From NCBI RefSeq assembly GCF_014651075.1, contig NZ_BMWE01000006.1, positions 62,001 through 126,000 of the forward strand: a stretch of DNA of 64,000 nucleotides, written 5' to 3'. Positions within the stretch are counted from its first letter, which is position 1. Each line of letters begins with the position of its first letter. The notes beneath the pieces were generated by a model. That model searched no databases. It worked only from the letters and a program-made list of their open reading frames with translations, and was not told the origin of the DNA. Of the stretch, positions 32,891 to 40,286 are shown one piece after another. Origin of the DNA: Streptomyces djakartensis (lineage in GTDB: Bacteria; Actinomycetota; Actinomycetes; Streptomycetales; Streptomycetaceae). Both the position numbers and the translations under genes were made by a program.

Positions 32891-32964
32891 TGCGCCGCCA
32901 GGGACTCGAACCCCGGACCCGCTGATTAAGAGTCAGCTGCTCTAACCAACTGAGCTAGCGGCGC
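32891..32964 (-). tRNA. tRNA-Lys (anticodon CTT), copy 3 of 3
   Basis: 74 nt, identical to the other two copies. The upstream protein gene on the same strand ends inside it: the TAG stop at 32955-32957 is formed by bases 8-10 of the tRNA (junction of acceptor and D-arm). Confidence 0.97.
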
Positions 32965-33587
32965 CTGCTGACGTCGTAGACCTTAGCATCCTGGTCGGCG
33001 GGAGGAAAAATCGATATCCGCACGGCCGAGCGGGCCGCCCGCACAGCCGCCCACAGCAGTACCTCGGGGCCGGGAAGCCAGGGCTGACGGGTGTCGGGGG
33101 CGACGAGCCAGCGGGTGTCGCAGCGGGCGGGGGAGGTCTCCGCGCAGGCAGGCCCGGTGGCGGGAGGCGTGCTCTGCGAGGGTGCCGGGACGGTCACCGC
33201 GTCGCCCGTGCCGTGGCACAGCAGCGGCGGCACCACGACCGTGCGGCCGGGCTCCCGGGCGTCCCTGTCCTGCGTGCCCCACTCCTCCCACTCCAGCAGC
33301 ACCGGCAACCGCTGGGCCGTGCCCGGCGCGGTGAACAGCAGCATCCGCCCCCGGAACTCCGCGACCGGGCCCGAGCCGGGTCCGTCGTCCCACAGCCGGT
33401 CGAGCATCCGCCGTCCGAACATCGAGGGTGCGCTGACCACGTCGAAGACCGAGCCGCACGGCAGCACGATCGGCGCGTCCGGCCGCTCCTCCCAGAGCGC
33501 GAGCGTGCTCCGGGGATACGTTCCTGCCGAGGCGAGCCAGGCGGCTCCGTCCGGGGTGACACGGGAGGCGTTCCATGCGCTGCTCAT
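32955..33587 (-). CDS. Conserved actinobacterial protein, possibly prim-pol related; ends inside tRNA-Lys
   Basis: Encodes about 210 aa (ATG 33585-33587; a GTG three codons upstream is possible). Cytosolic, with no signal. I recall proteins beginning MSSAWNASRVTPDGAAWLASAG from many streptomycetes, sometimes labelled bifunctional DNA primase/polymerase; VLPCGSVFDVVSAP and GRRMLDRLWDDGPGSGP are its most conserved parts. The primase label is doubtful, as no catalytic Asp triad is obvious. Its last residues (YDVSRRR) and stop codon overlap the 5' end of tRNA-Lys copy 3 by 10 bases, so the tRNA could be cut from a shared transcript. Confidence 0.75.
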   Translation of the reverse strand: MSSAWNASRVTPDGAAWLASAGTYPRSTLALWEERPDAPIVLPCGSVFDVVSAPSMFGRRMLDRLWDDGPGSGPVAEFRGRMLLFTAPGTAQRLPVLLEWEEWGTQDRDAREPGRTVVVPPLLCHGTGDAVTVPAPSQSTPPATGPACAETSPARCDTRWLVAPDTRQPWLPGPEVLLWAAVRAARSAVRISIFPPADQDAKVYDVSRRR

Positions 33588-33675
33588 GACGTCCACGTCT
33601 ACCGGCCGTGAACGCGCGATTCCCCAGAGTTGCGCGAAATCGGGACAGGAGGGGGTGGGAGGGGGTATCTTGCCC

Positions 33676-33693
33676 GCCTGGCATATGCCAGGC
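33676..33693. promoter_or_regulatory. 18-bp perfect palindrome, probable operator
   Basis: GCCTGGCATATGCCAGGC lies 83-89 bases upstream of the gene ending in tRNA-Lys. Its core GGCATATGCC also occurs at 20307-20316 next to the IclR gene. It could be a binding site of an unidentified dimeric regulator. Confidence 0.5.
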
Positions 33694-33724
33694 AGATCGG
33701 TGAGGAGGCCGGATCCTTACGGTC

Positions 33725-34090
33725 TCACATGGGGTCGGCGTTGCCCCGGCCGTCGTCGCCGCGGATCAGACCGCGGCCGAACTCGACCATCTTCTTGGCG
33801 TAGTCCTCGGTCCACTCGGCCCGCTCGGCGATGTCCGCCGCCGTCAGCCGGTCGAAGCGCCGTGGATCGGCCAGCTGCGCCGCCGCCATCGCCTGGTACT
33901 CCACCGCCCGGTCCGCCGCGGCCCGGAACGCCAGCGTCAGCTCCGTCGCGCGGGCCAGCAGCGCGCGTGGATCGTCGATCGACTCGAGGTCGAAGAAGTG
34001 CTCAGGGTCCGAGGCCGCCTCCGCGGGCTCGAAGAGCAGGGGCGCGGGGCGTAGCCGCGGTTCGTTCCGACGCGGCGTGGGCTCCGCCAT
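33725..34090 (-). CDS. Small conserved protein of unknown function
   Basis: Encodes 121 aa, soluble and highly charged. I do not recognise a family. A C-terminal helical stretch (RRFDRLTAADIAERAEWTE followed by DYAKKMVEFGRG) has the look of a helix-turn-helix. The start is well supported: GGAGGAG lies six bases before the ATG. Codon use is like its neighbours. It is preceded by a 220-base gap holding a relic duplication of the helicase gene's 3' end, so it is probably not in that operon. Confidence 0.7.
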   Translation of the reverse strand: MAEPTPRRNEPRLRPAPLLFEPAEAASDPEHFFDLESIDDPRALLARATELTLAFRAAADRAVEYQAMAAAQLADPRRFDRLTAADIAERAEWTEDYAKKMVEFGRGLIRGDDGRGNADPM

Positions 34091-34254
34091 GTCTTCTCCT
34101 CCTGGTACATCGCGCGGACTCTCCCCGCGAGCGGGGGCACCTCCGGGTGGAGTGGGCCACCGTCCATTGTCTCGCGGGCGCGCAAGGGGGCATCGCGGTA
34201 GTGGGTACGGCCGCGACACCCCTCGTTGTTCGTCACGGCCGCGGGGACCCGCGA

Positions 34255-34384
34255 TGTTCGGCCAGGTGCGCGAGCATCCTGTGATTCGCCTCCCACCCGT
34301 CCGGGCCGTGGTCAGGGGCGCCAGCTGATCCGGTGTTCGGCCAGGTGCGCCAGCACCGCGTGATTCGCCTCCCACCCGTCCGGG
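34255..34384. repeat. Partial tandem duplication of the helicase 3' end (two 51-bp copies)
   Basis: A 51-bp segment at 34255-34305 repeats at 34334-34384 with four mismatches (offset 79 bp). The right copy is the functional 3' end of the helicase gene; the left copy lies beyond its stop codon and on the minus strand would still read DGWEANHRMLAHLAEHR, in another frame. Confidence 0.85.
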
Positions 34385-35646
34385 AACTTCACCACCGTCC
34401 CCAGCTGGACCGGCTCCGTCGACGGATAGTCGTCCAGGAGGTCGCTGACGCCCGCCCGGCAGACCACGATGCAGGCGTGCCGGTGCCGGGAGGCGAGGAC
34501 GCAGAGGCGGCCCGTCTCCAGATGGAAGGCGGTGGCGTCGGGGCGGCCGGACAGGGGGTGCAGGACCACGGTGACGTCGTACTCGCGGCCCTGCAGCCGG
34601 TTCGCCGTGTCCACGACCACGTCGGTGACGCCGAGGGCGGACAGGGCGGCCCGCACCGCCGCCGCCTGGTCCCGGTGCGCCGTGCCGACGGCGACGCGGT
34701 CGGCGGTGAGGGGCGAGGGGGACGACGAGCGCTCCGAGGTCGCCGCGCCGCCCCGGTCCAGCAGGCGCCGTACCACCGCCGCCACCGCCCGTACCGCCTC
34801 CGGGTCCGTGCGCGGAGTGTGCCGGGCGGGCAGTTCCAGCAGCCCCCAGCCCGACGCCGCCGCCTCGTCGATCACCCGGTCGGGGCCCGAGCCGTCCGAC
34901 GGCACCGCGAAGGACAGACCGCGGTCGCCCGGGCCGGTGCCGCTGCGGAACGGCGTGTACGGGTAGAAGGCGTCCGAGACCAGGGGCGCCGCCGAGGCCG
35001 GGAGCCGCCAGGAGACCGGAAGCCGGTGCTGCGGCAGGTCCGGGTTGTGCGCGAGCAGGGTCGTCACCGCCGAGGCCGACGGGTCGTAGGCGAGGCCCGC
35101 CCACTGCTCACTGCCCACGATCGCGAAGGGGTCCAGCTGCCCCGGGTCGCCCACGAACAGCGCCCGCTCGAACAGCCCGGCCACCGCGAGCAGCGCGTCC
35201 GAGCGCATCTGGTACGCCTCGTCGACGATCGCGTGCCGCCACGGCTCGTCGACCTTGACGTGTGCCCACTTCGCCGCGGTCGAGAGCACCACGGCCAGGC
35301 CGGCGAGATCCGCCGCCTTCGCCGACTTGCGGACGTTCTCCAGATCGTCGAGCGCCTTGTCGTACGGGTCGGTGTCACTGCTGTGCAGCCGGCCCACCGG
35401 CAGCTCGGGGTTCTTCTCGGCGAGCCGCAGGACGAGGTCGTCGACCTGCGCGTTGGTCTGCGCGACCACCATCAGCGGATGACCCGCCTCGGCCAGCTCC
35501 AGCGCCGCGCGGACCACGAGCGTGGACTTGCCGGCGCCGGGCGGGGAGTCGACCACGACGCCGCGCGCGGTGCCGTGCAGCGTGTCATGGAGGATCGCGT
35601 CGGTGGCCTGGCCCGCGGCGGCCGAAGGGTCGAACACCGTGGTCAC
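34312..35646 (-). CDS. Superfamily 1 DNA/RNA helicase-like ATPase (third gene of nuclease operon)
   Basis: Encodes 444 aa. Walker A VVDSPPGAGKST (about 31-42), Walker B AIVDEAYQ (139-146), motif III FVGDPGQLDP (about 164-173), a late NRLQGREYDVTVVLHP (motif V-like) and LASRHRHACIVV (motif VI-like) mark a compact DNA2/NAM7-type SF1 helicase. At 444 aa it is short, lacking the accessory domains of larger relatives. It starts with GTG overlapping the previous stop by GTGA, so it is made in step with the 530-aa partner and the nuclease. Likely role: unwinding DNA or RNA for the nuclease, in repair or defence. Confidence 0.85.
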   Translation of the reverse strand: MTTVFDPSAAAGQATDAILHDTLHGTARGVVVDSPPGAGKSTLVVRAALELAEAGHPLMVVAQTNAQVDDLVLRLAEKNPELPVGRLHSSDTDPYDKALDDLENVRKSAKAADLAGLAVVLSTAAKWAHVKVDEPWRHAIVDEAYQMRSDALLAVAGLFERALFVGDPGQLDPFAIVGSEQWAGLAYDPSASAVTTLLAHNPDLPQHRLPVSWRLPASAAPLVSDAFYPYTPFRSGTGPGDRGLSFAVPSDGSGPDRVIDEAAASGWGLLELPARHTPRTDPEAVRAVAAVVRRLLDRGGAATSERSSSPSPLTADRVAVGTAHRDQAAAVRAALSALGVTDVVVDTANRLQGREYDVTVVLHPLSGRPDATAFHLETGRLCVLASRHRHACIVVCRAGVSDLLDDYPSTEPVQLGTVVKFPDGWEANHAVLAHLAEHRISWRP

Positions 35647-37235
35647 AGCACATCCTCCTCGGTCACCGGGTCGGCCGCCTCCAGGGCCGGCTCACCGGGC
35701 GGCCCGCCGTGCGTCCACGGCGTCTCCTCCGGGTCGGGCAGCTTCGCGCCACCCCGCTGCTCGTGCTCGAAGAGCGTGAAGCAGACGCGGTCGCCCTTCT
35801 CCGGCACCGACCCCGGCTCGGGCTCCTTGCCGCGGCCCATCTTGTCGAGGATCCGCAACACCACGTACGCGCCGTCCTCCTCGGCCGTGACGAACTCGGC
35901 CGACTGCGGCTTCCCGCCCAGCGACCGGTACACCTTCGTCCGCTCCCCGAGATGCGGCCGGTCGTCCGTGCGGACCGTGACCAGGGGGCGGGGGCTCGGC
36001 CGCTTGCTCTCGCTGTACGCCATCACGACATCGGTGACCTCACCGGCGAACGCCTCCCCGGACAGCCGCCGCCCCGCCATCACCAGCGGGTCGTCGAGGG
36101 CCTCCTGCGCCTCCAGCCGGGCCTGCTCGCGCTCGCGCGTGGCGAGCTTGTTCGCGGCGGTGACCGCGTCGTCGCGGCGCGGCTGCGGAGGCTCGCCGGC
36201 CAGGACCCGGTCGCGGTGGCCGGTGAACGACCAGCGGTCGCGGGTCCACCGCTCCTCGACGTGCGCTCCCTCGGGCAGTTCCCGCAAGCGGTCCAGGCCC
36301 CGCCAGACGGCGTCCCAGGTGGGCCGGGTACGGCTGAGCACCAGGTCGCGGATCTCCCGCTCGGCGGCGGTCAGCGCACCGAGCCGGTCGTCGGCCTGCA
36401 GACCGTCCTCGGCGGCGGCGAGGGCCGTGCGGGCCCGGTCGTAACGCTCGATGGCCGGGGCGAGCAGCTTGTTGTCGAACGCCGGGTCGGTGGCGGGACC
36501 GGCCGGGGGACACCTCAGCTGACCCCGCTCGTCCCGCTCCAGCTCGGCCCGCAGCGCCGCCTGCGCTCCGGTCTCGCCCTCCGGCGGGTCGATCCAGGCG
36601 AGCAGCGCTCCGAGGTGCTGGTCCTCCAGGGTGGACTGCCCGGTCGCCCAGTGCCGGCCCAGGACGTCGGTCATGGCCAGCAGCAGCGAGGAGCCGGGCA
36701 CCCGGGCCCGCTCCCCGAAGTGCGTCAGCCACCGCCCGAGCAACGGCACCCGCGGCGGCGCCGGATACGGGGCCTGAGGGTCCTGCTCCGCGGTACGCCG
36801 GAACCGCGTCGACCGCCCCAGCAGCCGCACCAGGTCGATGCCCGCCCGGCTCGGCACGATCAGCTGCGGGGCGTCCGCGCACAGGTCGACCTCGACCTTG
36901 ATCCGCTTGCCGGTCTCCGGGTCGGTCTCGGTGCGTTCGGCGGCCTCCACGGCCTCGGCGCAGCCGTCGACGTACGGCAGGACCACGTCGGCCAGTTCGG
37001 CCAGGAACGCGAACCTGAGGTCGCGGTCGCGGGGCTGCGGGACGGCCAGCAGGCGCGGCGCGTCCCGGTCGGTGCCGACCAGCGCGCCGAGCGGGGCGCC
37101 GGCCTCACCGGCGGTGGTGAGCGGCACGAACACCAGCGGGCGGTCGGACAGATGCCGGTGCCGGACCGTGGCGGCAGGCTGGGCGCGGCCGGTGCTGACG
37201 GCTTCGAGCCGGGCCAGGGTGGAGATCAGCGACAT
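35643..37235 (-). CDS. Large protein of unknown function between nuclease and helicase
   Basis: Encodes 530 aa; I recognise no domain. It looks soluble: no signal or membrane segment, a mostly helical middle rich in Arg/Glu (about 260-400), and a beta-rich C-terminal part (PLVTVRTDDRPHLGERTKVYRSLGG, VVLRILDKMGRG, DRVCFTLFEHEQRGG) that could be an OB/SH3-like fold. Its ATG overlaps the end of the nuclease gene by 10 bases and its TGA overlaps the helicase GTG. The obligate spacing implies one complex with nuclease and helicase. It may supply substrate binding or regulate the two enzymes. Confidence 0.85.
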   Translation of the reverse strand: MSLISTLARLEAVSTGRAQPAATVRHRHLSDRPLVFVPLTTAGEAGAPLGALVGTDRDAPRLLAVPQPRDRDLRFAFLAELADVVLPYVDGCAEAVEAAERTETDPETGKRIKVEVDLCADAPQLIVPSRAGIDLVRLLGRSTRFRRTAEQDPQAPYPAPPRVPLLGRWLTHFGERARVPGSSLLLAMTDVLGRHWATGQSTLEDQHLGALLAWIDPPEGETGAQAALRAELERDERGQLRCPPAGPATDPAFDNKLLAPAIERYDRARTALAAAEDGLQADDRLGALTAAEREIRDLVLSRTRPTWDAVWRGLDRLRELPEGAHVEERWTRDRWSFTGHRDRVLAGEPPQPRRDDAVTAANKLATREREQARLEAQEALDDPLVMAGRRLSGEAFAGEVTDVVMAYSESKRPSPRPLVTVRTDDRPHLGERTKVYRSLGGKPQSAEFVTAEEDGAYVVLRILDKMGRGKEPEPGSVPEKGDRVCFTLFEHEQRGGAKLPDPEETPWTHGGPPGEPALEAADPVTEEDVL

Positions 37236-38404
37236 GCCGCGGCCTCCAGTGCCTCCGCGCGCAGCGCCGCCGCCCGGCGCAGGGCCGCCACGGCCGGGTC
37301 GGCGGGATCTCCCGTCTCGCCCCGGGCGGCGGCGAGGACCTCCGCCACGGTCGACAGGCCGCCGAGCTCCGCCCGCGCCGGGCGGCCGAGCGAGGTCACC
37401 GCGCCCTCCTCGCGGGAGCGGGTCCGGCAGTGGAAGGCCAGCTCGCACGTGGACAGGCACTCCGGCGCGTACGTCGCCGGGACCGACTCCACCGCCGCCG
37501 TCAGCTCGTCGGCGGGCAGCTCGGGGGAGAAGCACGTGCCCTCGGGGAGCTTCTCGGCGATCTCCTCGATGCGGGTGAGCCGGTTGAGCTGGCGGGCCGT
37601 CACCGCGCGCTGCTTGCGGATGTCGACGGCGGACGCGGCCGGCAGGTTGGAGAAGTCCCTGGGGCAGACCAGCAGGATCCGGTGCCGCACCCGCGGGGCC
37701 GGACGCAGACGCGCGGCGAGCTCCTCCAGCGCCAGCACGTACACCGCCGCCTGCCGGGCCGCCGCTCCGACCTTCGCCGGGTCCGCCGAACCGTCCAGCA
37801 GCGGGAAGGACTTGATCTCGACGACCGTCCAGCTGCCGTCCGGGTGCACCACGACCGCGTCCGGCTCCAGGAACGCGAGGGAGCCCGCGACGTCCAGCGC
37901 GAGCATCGGATGGTCGAGCAGCGTCCACGCGCCCGGATGCGCGCCCGCCTCCCGCAGCTCCAGCGCGGTGCGGGCCGTACGCCCCTGGGGGCCGGTCGCG
38001 GTCAGGTCGGGCACGCGCGCCCCGGTGGGCGGTTCGGCGCTCCGGTCCAGCTTCTCGTGCACCAGCCGCAGCAGCTCGGCGCCGCCGTCGGCCTTGACCT
38101 TCGCCTCGAACGCGTTGCCCCGCGTGAGCGCGAACTGCGACTGCCCGAAGGCCGACGGCGCGCCCAGCGCACTCGCCAGCGCCGCCTTGTTCACTCCGGC
38201 ACCGTCCAGGATCGCGCGCCGCGCACAACCAGGGTTGGCGGCCAGCGCCGCCAGGGCGCGTGCGTCCAGTGCCTTGGCCGGTACGTCGGGGCCGCGCAGC
38301 TCAGCGAGCCGGTGCCGGAGCGCCGTCCCCCGCGTCCTTGGGGGAGGCACTCGGCTCGGCTCCCGCTCCGAGCCGCGACTCGCGCTGCCGTGGAATTCGC
38401 TCAC
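37226..38404 (-). CDS. RecB/Cas4-like PD-(D/E)XK nuclease with a probable Fe-S cysteine set
   Basis: Encodes 392 aa from GTG 38402-38404. Nuclease residues are visible: Glu100 (RGNAFEAKV), Asp182 (EPDAVVVHPDG), Glu196 and Lys198 (VVEIKS), and the RecB QxxxY pair Gln218/Tyr222. One N-terminal Cys60 (NPGCARRAI) and three C-terminal ones, Cys316/320/326 (ECLSTCELAFHC), match the C-n-C-C-C layout that holds a 4Fe-4S cluster in Cas4, AddB and Dna2. It leads a three-gene coupled operon with an unknown protein and a helicase. A later start, GTG 38348-38350, would avoid half of the 104-base overlap with the upstream PAP2 gene and may be the true one. Confidence 0.87.
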   Translation of the reverse strand: MSEFHGSASRGSEREPSRVPPPRTRGTALRHRLAELRGPDVPAKALDARALAALAANPGCARRAILDGAGVNKAALASALGAPSAFGQSQFALTRGNAFEAKVKADGGAELLRLVHEKLDRSAEPPTGARVPDLTATGPQGRTARTALELREAGAHPGAWTLLDHPMLALDVAGSLAFLEPDAVVVHPDGSWTVVEIKSFPLLDGSADPAKVGAAARQAAVYVLALEELAARLRPAPRVRHRILLVCPRDFSNLPAASAVDIRKQRAVTARQLNRLTRIEEIAEKLPEGTCFSPELPADELTAAVESVPATYAPECLSTCELAFHCRTRSREEGAVTSLGRPARAELGGLSTVAEVLAAARGETGDPADPAVAALRRAAALRAEALEAAACR

Positions 38405-39281
38405 CCGCGGAAGTCTGGCATCCGGCACTGACAATCGAGGAACCCGCGGCGGAAGCGTCCGCCGGGACCGGCGTGACGGCGGGTACGAAACGCACCCGCA
38501 CACGGTCCGCGGTCCGCATCACGAGCGGCGCCAGCAGCAGTCCGGCGCCCATGACGGCCGCCCCTGCGACCGCGTCGAGGAAGTAGTGGTTGGCGGTGCC
38601 CATGACCACGATCGTCGTGATCAGCGGATAGGCGACACCGGCCGCCTTCGCCAGACGCGTACCCCCGTGTCGCCACAGGATCACTCCGCACCACAGGGCC
38701 CAGCCCACGTGCAGACTCGGCATGGCCGCGTACTGGTTGGTCATTCCCCCCATGCCGCGCGGTGCGCTCGCCGCTCCGCCCCACCAGCCGTACGAGCTGT
38801 ACTGGGCCATCGTGTCCACGAAGCCGTGGCTCGCGTCGAGCAGTCGGGGCGGGCAGGTCGGCAGCAGCGTGAAGCCGATCAGGCCGATGAGGGTGGACGT
38901 CATCAGCCAGGTGCGCGCGGCGCGGTAGCGCACCGCGTGCGAGCGGAAGAGCCAGACGAGGACGACCGGCGTGACCAGGTAGTGCAGCGACGCGTACCAG
39001 AAGTCCGCCGGTACGCCGATCCAGGGCTCGCGGGTGAAGAGGCGGTTGAGGGGGTGTTCGGCGTTGAGGTGGAGCGCCTTCTCGATGCGCAGGATCGCCA
39101 GACCGTGGTCGACCGCACCGGAGACGTCGCCCCGTGCGAGGAGCCGGCCCGCCGTGTAGAAGCCGTACACCAGCAGGATCAGCGGCAGCTCGGTCCACCA
39201 GCGCAGCCGGGGCGCGGCGGCGGCACGGGTGGCAGGTATGCCAGAGGCCGCCTCGGTGCCTGGTATGTCGGTGCGCGGCAT
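38301..39281 (-). CDS. PAP2-superfamily membrane phosphatase
   Basis: Encodes 326 aa with about six membrane helices. The type-2 phosphatidic acid phosphatase region is visible in NQYAAMPSLHVGWALWCG (motif 2 core SLH) and GTANHYFLDAVAGA (motif 3, His plus Asp). Inositol phosphosphingolipid-synthase-like relatives share this arrangement. GGGGGAGG lies upstream of the ATG. The last about 35 residues (ending PSASPKDAGDGAPAPAR) are encoded by a dispersed repeat and run 104 bases into the nuclease gene in another frame, so the natural stop was probably lost and this tail added. Confidence 0.87.
   Translation of the reverse strand: MPRTDIPGTEAASGIPATRAAAAPRLRWWTELPLILLVYGFYTAGRLLARGDVSGAVDHGLAILRIEKALHLNAEHPLNRLFTREPWIGVPADFWYASLHYLVTPVVLVWLFRSHAVRYRAARTWLMTSTLIGLIGFTLLPTCPPRLLDASHGFVDTMAQYSSYGWWGGAASAPRGMGGMTNQYAAMPSLHVGWALWCGVILWRHGGTRLAKAAGVAYPLITTIVVMGTANHYFLDAVAGAAVMGAGLLLAPLVMRTADRVRVRFVPAVTPVPADASAAGSSIVSAGCQTSAGERIPRQRESRLGAGAEPSASPKDAGDGAPAPAR
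38325..38375. repeat. Dispersed Streptomyces hairpin repeat (CTTGGGGGAGGCAC type)
   Basis: CCCCC (38327-38331) and GGGGG (38340-38344) flank GCGTCCTT, followed by GAGGCACTCGGCTC. This is a familiar multi-copy Streptomyces element. Here it is translated in two frames: the end of the PAP2 protein and the start of the nuclease. A relative is at 40190-40234. Confidence 0.6.
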
Positions 39282-39471
39282 CCGATCGCCCTCCCCCTTC
39301 GTCTCCACCGGCTCCCGCCCGGCCGGTCGTGCCACCTTACGGCGTGCGTGCGCGCCCCGGGGGCGCCCTCCGGCCCTGAAAGACGCGGAGATCGCCCCCC
39401 GGGTTGCCCGCGACCAGCGTGCGCGATGATGGAGGAGTTCCGTTTGTGTCCTTCTCCCGGAAAGGTCCCCC

Positions 39472-40068
39472 ATGGCTTCGCGCATCCTGCTGGCCCGTCA
39501 CGGACAGACCGAGTGGTCGCTGTCCGGCAAGCACACCGGCAGGACCGACGTACCCCTCCTGGAAGAGGGCAAGCGCGGAGCCAAGCTGCTGGGCGAGCGC
39601 CTGCACCGGGGCCCGTACGACGGCCTGCCCGGCGTCGAGGTGCGGACCAGCCCGTTGCTACGCGCGCGTGAGACCTGCGAACTGGCCGGCTTCGGTGACC
39701 GCGCGCGTACCTGGGACGCGCTGCTGGAGTGGGACTACGGCGCGTACGAGGGCATGACCCCGGCGGACATCCAGGCCGTCCGGCCCGGCTGGCTCATCTG
39801 GCGCGACGGTGTCCCGGACGGGGAGTCGCTCGCCGAGGTCACGGCCCGGGCGGACGAGGTGGTGTCCTGGGCGCGGTCCGAGGACCGTGACGTCCTGGTC
39901 TTCGCCCATGGGCACATCCTGCGGTCGATCGGGGCGCGGTGGCTCGGCCTGCCGATCGACTTCGCGGCACGGATACGGCTGAACCCGACGTCGTTGTCGG
40001 TGCTGGGGTGGGCGTACGGGGAGCCGGCGATCGAGAGCTGGAACGACCTGGGGCACCTGGCGGCCTAG
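39472..40068 (+). CDS. Histidine phosphatase (phosphoglycerate-mutase-like) family protein
   Basis: Encodes 198 aa. The catalytic motif is [10 protein letters not shown] (phospho-His), with the second His in [17 protein letters not shown] and Arg in [15 protein letters not shown]. It is of the short cobC/PhoE-like type, acting on small phosphate esters rather than as glycolytic mutase. Start ATG has GGAAAGG about 8 bases upstream. Its TAG stop abuts the left end of a MITE-like element (40068-40160). It is divergent from the PAP2 phosphatase gene. Confidence 0.9.
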   Translation: MASRILLARHGQTEWSLSGKHTGRTDVPLLEEGKRGAKLLGERLHRGPYDGLPGVEVRTSPLLRARETCELAGFGDRARTWDALLEWDYGAYEGMTPADIQAVRPGWLIWRDGVPDGESLAEVTARADEVVSWARSEDRDVLVFAHGHILRSIGARWLGLPIDFAARIRLNPTSLSVLGWAYGEPAIESWNDLGHLAA

Positions 40069-40160
40069 GGTCTGTCGTTCGGATCACGGCGCAGGGAATC
40101 GACAGCGCTTGTCAACGCCGGTGAGCCCCGCGTCCGCGGCGTGAGCCGAACGACAGACCC
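40068..40160. mobile_element. MITE-like element with 15-bp terminal inverted repeats
   Basis: The ends GGGTCTGTCGTTCGG (40068-40082) and CCGAACGACAGACCC (40146-40160) are perfect inverted repeats bounding a 93-bp noncoding piece. The GTCTGTCGTTCGGATC end type is familiar from repeated Streptomyces elements related to IS termini. No transposase is present. No clear target duplication could be identified. Confidence 0.6.
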
Positions 40161-40189
40161 CAGCTGCGGGCAGTCGTGCCGCTGGGGCG

Positions 40190-40234
40190 ATGGGGGTCCC
40201 CCCTGCTCGAGCGGAGCCGAGAGCTTGGGGGAGG
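40190..40234. repeat. Dispersed Streptomyces hairpin repeat (CTGCTCGAGC...CTTGGGGGAG)
   Basis: TGGGGGTCCCCCCTGCTC, then GAGCCGAGAGCTTGGGGGAG: a nested inverted-repeat sequence well known between Streptomyces genes. It lies between the MITE-like element and the 3' end of the TPR regulator gene and may form a terminator hairpin. Confidence 0.6.
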
Positions 40235-40286
40235 GTGGGCGCGGCGGCACCCCGCAGCGCCGGGGTGCGCGACCTCCCGCCTGAGG

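Noticed and set aside
35262..39671. Very long open frame on the plus strand across the nuclease operon
   Set aside because: It lies opposite well-supported genes with clear catalytic motifs; GC-rich third positions keep the antisense frame open, and its translation is low-complexity Arg/Pro/Gly/Ala text.
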